Shown here piece after piece: positions 60,601 to 64,000 of a stretch of 64,000 nt of DNA. Origin of the DNA: Sabellastarte sp. h YS-2021 (Eukaryota > Annelida > Polychaeta > Sabellida > Sabellidae); the NCBI GenBank assembly GCA_964017235.1, contig OZ024934.1:91602706-91666705 (forward strand). The letters are read 5' to 3'. The notes beneath the pieces were generated by a model. That model was not told the origin of the DNA, did not search any database, and saw nothing but the letters and a program-made list of their open reading frames with translations. The position numbers and the translations under genes are program-made. Within the stretch, counting starts at the first letter, position 1. Every line of letters begins with the position of its first letter.

Positions 60601-63131
60601 TCCTAGATGAAGTGCAGTAATTTAGTTAGAGCCTCAACATCCTTGGAAGCCAAATAAGTAGAAGTTGTAATAAGGTAGTCATATAATTTTGATCGCTAAC
60701 TTAACTTGGGGCATAATATTTTGTCTGTATAGGCTCAAGATCCTTGGCGTTGTGGTGAGTTCATGCAAAGTCACCTGCTATTTTTCCAAAAAAAAAACCA
60801 TTTTCCCAGCATTTTTGGCAGCAGCCATCTTGAATTTCTGCATAAACTGCAAAAAGGCATTTATCTGGGAAACAGCGCAAGATAGAGTATTTTCCACACA
60901 TTTGTGGAGTTCCATTTCATTATTGTTCATTGGGACACTTTGTTGTTGCTGTGCAAAAATATTTTCTCTTTCTTTCATATAAAGCACTTAATCTAATCTA
61001 TTTAATCTAAGGGACTCAGAAGTAGGTTTGCTTCCAATGGTAAACAGGTTTAATGCAAGTTAACATTGTTGGCAATCTTTGCCAATTGCAGTTCCCTTAA
61101 GGGCTGTCGGGGTATTATTTTATCCTATGGTGTCCAGATGGGCATGCGGGTGGCAGGAAAACGTTTGTCCATTGATACTTGGTAGGGACATTGGTTGGGG
61201 ATTGGAGGTGTGCAATGTCATGGTGTGACCTTGGTTTGAGCTTTTACCTTGATATAGTGACCTTGACCTATAAAATCTTGTCTGGGCTATATCTTGGAAC
61301 CGTAAGGTGTAGGAAGTGGATACTTGGTAGGGACATTGGTTAGGTGGTGTAGGTGTACAACATCATGGTGTGACATTGATTTGACCTTTGACCTTGCTGA
61401 AGTGACCTTGACCCATAAAATCCGGGGTATATCTCAGAAAATGCAAGGTATAGGAAGTTGGTACTTGGTAGAGACATTGGTAGGTGATTGTAGGTGTGCA
61501 ATGTCATGGTGGGACCTTGAGTTGACCTTTGACCTTGCCATAGTGACCTTGACCTATAAATCTTCACTGGACTATATCTTGGAAACCGTAAGGTGTAGGA
61601 AGTTGTTACTTGGTAGGGACTTTGGTTAGGGGATGTAGGTGTGCAACATCATAGTGTGACCTTGAGTTGACCTTTGACCTTGCCGTAATGACCTTGACCT
61701 ATAAAATCTTGTGTGGAACCGTAAGGTGTAGGAAGTTGATACTTGGTAGGGGCATTGGTTAGGTGGTATAGGTGTGCAACGTCATGGTGTGACATTGATT
61801 TGACCTTTGACTTTGCCATAGTGACCTTGACCTATAAAATCTTGTCCGGGCTATATCTCGGAATCTGGAAGGTGTGGCAAGTTGATACTTGGTAGGGATA
61901 TTGGTTAGGGATGTAATTGTCTTTCCCTGTGATGTTATTTTATCTACTTAAGCATTATTTGGAGCTTTATATAACTGGCAGTGCTCTGAAAGTATCCCAA
62001 TCTTTGCACTGTTTCACTACTTCTGTATCTCATGGTGTTGAAAAGTGATATCCCCAGGCTGTGGGGTACGGGCATCTCTGATGCTATTTTCTTTATAACA
62101 TGTTCCTACACCACTGTTTGTGCTACATCATAGTAAAAAGTTGAGACTGGTTGCTCAAGGTACAAGTGAGCATCACAATAGCCAAGTGGGTTATAGGTAT
62201 GTTCTTACTTTTCAGTGGTTAACATCATGAGTAAATGACTTATATCTTCTAATCTTAAAAACTATCAAGCAAATTTTAGACCCTGGCAAATTTTCTACAT
62301 TGCAGCCACCATCTTGAAAACTATTAGAAAGAGATAAACCAGTTTCAAGTTTTAAACCCTATGAGTAGGAATGCCCATTTATTTTATTTCTCTGAAAAAT
62401 CTTGGATTTTCTAAATTTTGGCCTCCATCCTGAATTTTAGTGGATGCTGAAAATCTTGTTGCTCTTGAACCCATTAGACATAGAGAAACTTCAAGCCAAT
62501 TTTGGCAGTAAGGACATTTATTTATTTAAAGCATCGCAAAAATCTTGAATTTTTTAATTCATCTGCTGACTAGACTTTTGGCATAAATAAAAAATGTTGT
62601 TTATCTTGAAAACCATAGGTAACACATGCAGCACTGTTAAACGTTTATTTAAAACAAATTTTATACCTTTTAGTAACCAGGAAATTATATGATAAGTCTC
62701 TGAAAAATCTTGATTTTCCTGAAATTAGGCCATCATCTTGAATTTTGGCAGAAATCAAAAAGTATTTATGCCAAAAATTGTAAGAGATAGAACAATTGTA
62801 AGCCTTTGGGGTTATAAGGACTCTTTATATTTTAAAGCATTTAATTTGACCTTGAATCTTGCTTTAAGGTCAAATAGGATTTTTATAATAAAATAGTTTT
62901 TTATTGATCCAACTTTTCTGGTGGCTACATCTGGCATCTGGCCACAGATGCGTCCTTGGTCTAGTTATTTTAAAACTGTATATTTTGTTAATATGACCTC
63001 TATTTTTCTTGTAGCCTTTCATGGAACCAAAAGAGTTACTTGAGAAATCCATGAAAGAAAAGGAACTGGATCCTGAGACATTTTGTACAGTCAACCATGG
63101 TGAAGTGAGAGATGTGGAGAATTTTATTTAA
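39606..63131 (+). CDS. NAPEPLD: N-acylphosphatidylethanolamine phospholipase D, complete gene of 7 coding exons
   Basis: Joining 39606-39688, 47006-47126, 55517-55898, 57458-57570, 58686-58834, 59593-59707 and 63015-63131 gives 1080 nt, 359 aa plus stop, with every junction in phase and GT/AG borders. The product is a metallo-beta-lactamase-fold zinc phosphodiesterase that releases N-acylethanolamines and phosphatidic acid from NAPE at membranes. Metal ligands expected from the family are all present: H152, H154, D156 and H157 in [10 protein letters not shown]222 in FTPAQHWC, D253 in [10 protein letters not shown] and H312 in [18 protein letters not shown] and AIPIGAY are also family blocks. 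Vertebrate enzymes have about 393 residues; the difference is mostly at the N-terminus. Introns total over 22 kb and are filled with repeat elements. Confidence 0.95.
39890..40460 (+). repeat. Dispersed element, inverted relative at 56020-56340
   Basis: Edges carry AGTGGGTCAATTT (39890s) and AATTGACCCATT (40439-40450), an inverted pair. The interior from about 40090 to 40340 is the reverse complement of 56020-56262: for example ACTGCAATCACATAATGACA with ACAAACCAAATCT against AGATTTGGTTGTGTGAATGA. Non-coding. Lies in NAPE-PLD intron 1. Confidence 0.55.
41690..43260 (+). repeat. 155-bp tandem array, about 10 copies
   Basis: Each unit carries GAGTAAATCACTTATAACTT, GAAAACTATTGCATTTAGAG, TATGTTATTCAGCTACTTTT, GGGTCAGCTATAACATAG and GAGTAATAGCTACTTT. 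GTTGAGTAAATC or GAGTAAAATC recurs near 41853, 42000, 42161, 42325, 42481, 42638, 42792, 42947, 43102 and 43253. Two units of the same family lie in array element 2 (38560-38770). Confidence 0.93.
43440..44035 (+). repeat. 145-150-bp tandem array, 4 copies
   Basis: Units share AAAAGTGCTTATAACTCGCT, TATTATTGGTCC, GGTTTGGGATGGTAAACCA, TAGGAAATCATGG, GATTTGACCTT and CCTCCTTCAAGGTCAAATGA. TTTGACCTT and AAGGTCAAA face each other in every unit as an everted AGGTCA pair. Confidence 0.9.
44280..44297 (+). other. Terminal hairpin of array element 3
   Basis: Perfect 7-bp stem GTGCCCG/CGGGCAC with loop TTCA, 13 bases before the junction with the host element. Confidence 0.85.
45649..46104. other. Intron sequence, nothing recognised
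   Basis: NAPE-PLD intron 1. A 120-codon open frame at 45796-46158 is Phe/Ile/Tyr-rich with no motif and overlaps the SINE; taken as chance. Confidence 0.5.
46105..46342 (-). mobile_element. tRNA-headed SINE
   Basis: On the minus strand the head reads A box TGGCGCACTGG (complement of 46319-46329) and B box GGTTCAAACCCC (complement of 46267-46278). The body is homologous to the SINE at 21245-22381 (ACATACAGTTGGTCAAAGTT, ACTGTAAATTGCTGACC). The tail at the left is (TTTA)n on the plus strand. Lies in NAPE-PLD intron 1. A target duplication was not found. Confidence 0.85.
46343..47005. other. Intron sequence, nothing recognised
   Basis: End of NAPE-PLD intron 1, closing with the acceptor TATTTTTCCACTCAG at 46991-47005. 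Confidence 0.5.
47006..47126 (+). CDS. NAPEPLD: NAPE-PLD coding exon 2
   Basis: One base completes Arg from exon 1, then 40 codons: [20 protein letters not shown], then [26 protein letters not shown] and the DHS.IP block are family signatures preceding the catalytic domain. Acceptor CACTCAG|G, donor AAG|GTAAGT (strong), leaving phase 0. Confidence 0.95.
47127..47640. other. Intron 2 start; diffuse repeat
   Basis: 47335-47600 contains AGCAGATTGGGATTAG, GAAGCAGATCGAAGCAGATT and TAGTGTGAACC words. Their complements recur at 54640-54710 (AATCTGCTTCAATCTGCTTC), suggesting an inverted pair of one old dispersed repeat. Confidence 0.4.
47650..47962 (-). pseudogene. LINE C-terminal end and 3' UTR (minus strand), separated from 53200-53790
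   Basis: Read on the minus strand, 47960-47835 gives [20 protein letters not shown] then [18 protein letters not shown] and a stop, which resembles the last codons of the LINE class whose RT piece lies at 53200-53790 (same strand). A/T-rich 3' sequence follows to about 47650. The two parts are separated by array element 4, so the simplest reading is one LINE split by that insertion. Confidence 0.45.
51162..51675. mobile_element. hAT-type MITE inside the satellite array, copy 1
   Basis: Ends TAGGGCTACCGCGAGTA and the complement of TACTCGCGGCAGCCTTA (15 of 17 matching). Flanked by a perfect 8-bp duplication TATTTCAG at 51154-51161 and 51676-51683, as hAT transposases make. Interior 514 bp, non-coding, with several ACTCG words. 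Confidence 0.95.
51815..52673 (+). repeat. 859-bp segmental duplication carrying the hAT MITE
   Basis: A block containing the MITE, its TATTTCAG flanks and two satellite units is present twice, offset by exactly 859 bases (for example 51162 and 52021, 51766 and 52625). Only one or two differences were seen (ACTCGCAATA against ACTCACAATA). The coordinates given mark one period; the exact edges are blurred by the surrounding satellite. Confidence 0.9.
52021..52534. mobile_element. hAT-type MITE, copy 2
   Basis: Identical in length (514 bp) and flanks to copy 1, with TATTTCAG at 52013-52020 and 52535-52542. It arose by the 859-bp duplication, not by a second insertion. Confidence 0.95.
53168..53185 (+). 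other. Terminal hairpin of array element 4
   Basis: 7-bp stem TACACAT/ATGTGTA with loop GATA, next to GGGTGGACAT which mirrors the 5' end of the element. Confidence 0.55.
53200..53790 (-). pseudogene. LINE reverse transcriptase C-terminal remnant
   Basis: The minus frame 53686-53321 (121 codons) reads [60 protein letters not shown], the well-known FKTYC-SLYGC-LW....V...W(R)K...I..L...TH block after the RT domain. Upstream in another frame, 53780-53690 gives [20 protein letters not shown]; downstream after a frameshift, [13 protein letters not shown]. Interrupted about 53200 by array element 4. Confidence 0.8.
53791..55516. other. Intron 2, nothing recognised
   Basis: AT-rich intron with the 54640-54710 scrap noted above. 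Ends in the acceptor TTCATGAAAG at 55507-55516. Confidence 0.5.
55517..55898 (+). CDS. NAPEPLD: NAPE-PLD coding exon 3 (first catalytic half)
   Basis: 127 codons and one base. Encodes [61 protein letters not shown] and [10 protein letters not shown], then [20 protein letters not shown] supplies four metal ligands (HxHxDH). Acceptor AAAG|GAA, donor ACTG|GTATGT, leaving phase 1. Confidence 0.97.
56020..56340 (-). repeat. Dispersed element, inverted relative of 39890-40460
   Basis: Reverse complement similarity to 40090-40340, in NAPE-PLD intron 3. With the copy in intron 1, the pre-mRNA contains an inverted pair about 16 kb apart. Confidence 0.5.
56430..57115 (-). repeat. Diverged 169-bp-family satellite, about 5 units, with poly-C tracts
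   Basis: Repeats of GGTGGCCATCTTGAATTTCTG, CATTTATCTCGGAAAC, GTGAGATAGAGTGATTT and AAATTTTTGACCCC resemble the 48421-53020 satellite at about 65-70 percent by eye, with a 130-160 bp period. Two C runs (about 22 at 56699-56720 and about 16 at 57031-57047) sit at the same place in successive units. A 221-codon reverse frame across it is spurious. Confidence 0.85.
57458..57570 (+). CDS. NAPEPLD: NAPE-PLD coding exon 4
   Basis: Two bases complete Glu, then [20 protein letters not shown] and [17 protein letters not shown]. The H of AQHWC is a metal ligand. Acceptor TGTGTAG, donor AAG|GTCTGT (weaker than the others), leaving phase 0. Confidence 0.96.
57772..58073. repeat. Nested foldback in intron 4
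   Basis: TGTTGGAGC at 57772-57780 is inverted at 58065-58073. Inside, 57772-57808 pairs with 57835-57870 (TTGGAGCCAA, GCCAGTCTAAAG against CTTAAGACTGGC, TTGGCTCCAA), and AAGTCTTTGTATTTC (57883-57897) pairs with GAAATACAAAGACTT (57970-57984). Probably a small foldback transposon. Confidence 0.7.
58125..58660 (+). repeat. Degenerate 30-35-bp minisatellite before exon 5
   Basis: Repeats of TTTAACTTACACTGGTTTTA with CTTATACTATA in many variants, roughly sixteen copies. The strand is pyrimidine-leaning and ends 25 bases from the exon 5 acceptor, so it may also serve as an extended branch/polypyrimidine region. Confidence 0.85.
58686..58834 (+). CDS. NAPEPLD: NAPE-PLD coding exon 5
   Basis: 49 codons and two bases: [49 protein letters not shown] and Arg split with exon 6. 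The D of AGDTGYC bridges the metals in this fold. Acceptor ATGACAG, donor CAG|GTTAGT. Confidence 0.97.
58835..59592. other. Intron 5, nothing recognised
   Basis: AT-rich intron ending in the acceptor GTGTTGCAG at 59584-59592. Confidence 0.5.
59593..59707 (+). CDS. NAPEPLD: NAPE-PLD coding exon 6
   Basis: One base completes Arg, then [50 protein letters not shown] is a near-invariant family block and the H of IHWGTF is the last metal ligand. Donor GAG|GTAAGG, phase 0. Confidence 0.97.
59708..60760. other. Intron 6 first part, nothing recognised
   Basis: AT-rich intron without repeats that I could identify. Confidence 0.5.
60765..60910 (-). repeat. Single diverged satellite unit
   Basis: CCATTTTCCCAGCATTTTTG, GCCATCTTGAATTTCTGCAT and GCAAGATAGAGTATTTTCC match the units at 56430-57115. 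Confidence 0.7.
61150..61910 (+). repeat. 144-146-bp tandem array with TGACCT clusters, about 6 copies
   Basis: Same unit as 36145-37310: ACTTGGTAGGGACATTGGTT, TTTGACCTTTGACCTTG and GTGACCTTGACCTATAAAAT, with small deletions. Confidence 0.93.
62934..62964 (+). other. Helitron-type hairpin plus CTAG
   Basis: 7-bp stem, 4-nt loop, 9-base gap, then CTAG at 62961-62964 before TT. Confidence 0.7.
63015..63131 (+). CDS. NAPEPLD: NAPE-PLD coding exon 7 (C-terminus)
   Basis: 38 codons and [41 protein letters not shown]. The E.P..L...L....L....F....HGE.R block is the family C-terminus. Acceptor TTCTTGTAG. The stop is at 63129-63131. Confidence 0.95.
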   Translation, partial: PFMEPKELLEKSMKEKELDPETFCTVNHGEVRDVENFI

Positions 63132-63961
63132 CTGACCAGTGTCAATCAAATAGCAGTGGCCAAAGCAATTCAGTGTCACATTTACAAGAACTTCATCTGC
63201 AAGCACTGACCAGTTTTTGCTGAACTTTTTGACACACATTTCTAAGTGTGGATAACAGATATTGTGCATTACTCTTCATATTTTTCTTAATTTTGTACTC
63301 AAAAAGAAATTTAAGGCCACGTTATACAAAAACTGACAGTTAGTGAGTGTTATTGCTGATGTATTTGGATGACCGATGTTGTGTACCTTTTGTACAGTCA
63401 TGGAAAAAAGTTTTTTTTAATCCTTCTTCAATATATTTAGTTGAAGTTTTGTAAGAGTGATTATCCCCCCCTCCCCCTCCAAAAAAAAATTAAAAAAAAT
63501 AAAATTAAGAAAAAAATAAATAAATGAAATGAAATATAAAAACAACAACACTATTATATGCAGTAACTGTACTTGATGTGGCAATTCAATAGCCTGATCT
63601 CAGAACGGTTCAGATTATCTAGAGAAATGAGAATGCTGCATAGATGTAATGATTGCAACCAACTGTTACCCTATTTTGGTGTCATAAACATTGAAAATAT
63701 GCTGTTGTAAAATGTGATTTGGTTTTATGAAATAATTGAGCTATCAGATTCCCTAAATAATGACACAGCTATCGTAACCCGATATATCTCAGATAGTCAC
63801 AGCATGTTGAAAGTGTTTCACAGTCATGTGTCAGTGTCGAAGGTTATCATTTCATGTTTCCCGCTACATTCGGTGGAAACATCAACAAATGGCAGTGGCT
63901 GCCCATCTCAAATAACAAACGATGCACGAGTGATGGGAGCAGCCGGTAAAATGTAAATAAA
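63132..63961 (+). other. NAPEPLD: Probable NAPE-PLD 3' UTR
   Basis: No further coding. An A-rich block with several AATAAA hexamers lies at 63480-63545, and another AATAAA at 63956-63961; either could be the polyadenylation site. The 80-codon frame at 63714-63956 has no recognisable motif. Confidence 0.5.
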
Positions 63962-64000
63962 TAGATAAAGTCAACTTATTACAACTCTGTTTATGTACAG

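Larger units (their letters stand above)
61095..62964 (+). mobile_element. Array element 5 in the last NAPE-PLD intron, Helitron-like 3' end
   Basis: It starts near AAGGGCTGTCGGGGTATTAT, carries about six 144-146-bp repeats of the array element 2 type (61150-61910), shares AGGCTGTGGGGTACGGGCAT with CTCTGATGCTATTTT with array element 2 (37741-37780), then has diverged units with GCCACCATCTTGAA-like words (62300-62740). It ends with hairpin GCATCTG, loop GCCA, CAGATGC (62934-62951), nine bases, then CTAG followed by T: the canonical Helitron terminus. It stops only 50 bases before exon 7. Confidence 0.65.

Overview
The window is animal nuclear DNA. It is AT-rich, genes are split by introns with GT/AG borders, and mobile elements of many classes are packed between and inside the genes. 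Nothing is bacterial or viral in layout. The repeat fauna (CR1-like LINEs, a DIRS-like tyrosine-recombinase retrotransposon, PIF/Harbinger, hAT and TA-flanked MITEs, tRNA-headed SINEs, and array-carrying elements resembling the pearl/Helentron-derived elements of bivalves) suggests a marine invertebrate, most likely a lophotrochozoan and possibly a bivalve mollusc. That placement is inference.

Two host genes can be supported, both on the plus strand. (1) An LRAT/PLAAT-type (NlpC/P60 superfamily) acyltransferase gene has its main exon at 16378-17774. The protein carries two tandem LRAT-like domains. The second has the His/His/Cys set with NCEHLV; the first is a degenerate copy in which that motif reads FARA. 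(2) A complete N-acylphosphatidylethanolamine phospholipase D (NAPE-PLD) gene can be assembled from seven coding exons between 39606 and 63131. All junctions are in phase, the product is 359 aa, and all seven expected metal-ligand residues are present. Known PLAAT enzymes make NAPE and NAPE-PLD consumes it, so the neighbourhood may hold two steps of N-acylethanolamine synthesis.

Layout: 1-3733, DIRS-like fragment whose 3' part is tandemly duplicated (1.59 kb units). 3970-7220, decayed Harbinger element with a reverse-strand transposase. 7363-8935, TIR element with a second copy at 41181-45648. 9616-10566, an unrecognised open frame. 11.4-15.8 kb, MITEs and a CR1 remnant in the probable first intron of the LRAT gene. 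20.1-24.2 kb, Harbinger MITE, a SINE with a nested TTAA-flanked MITE, and LINE scraps. 24.9-26.4 kb, MADF-type transposon protein remnant. 26.86-31.40 kb, a large array element (19 x 133 bp inside a 169-bp array). 31.7-35.4 kb, foldback elements and a 21-bp minisatellite. 36.1-39.04 kb, a second array element just upstream of NAPE-PLD.

The NAPE-PLD introns hold three more array elements (41239-44310, 47966-about 53190, and about 61095-62964). One is nested in the TIR element and one apparently in a LINE. The five array elements share one architecture: a tandem-repeat core and a 3' hairpin with a 4-nt loop. This recurring design, its nesting, and its shared satellite units are the most structured non-genic signal in the window.
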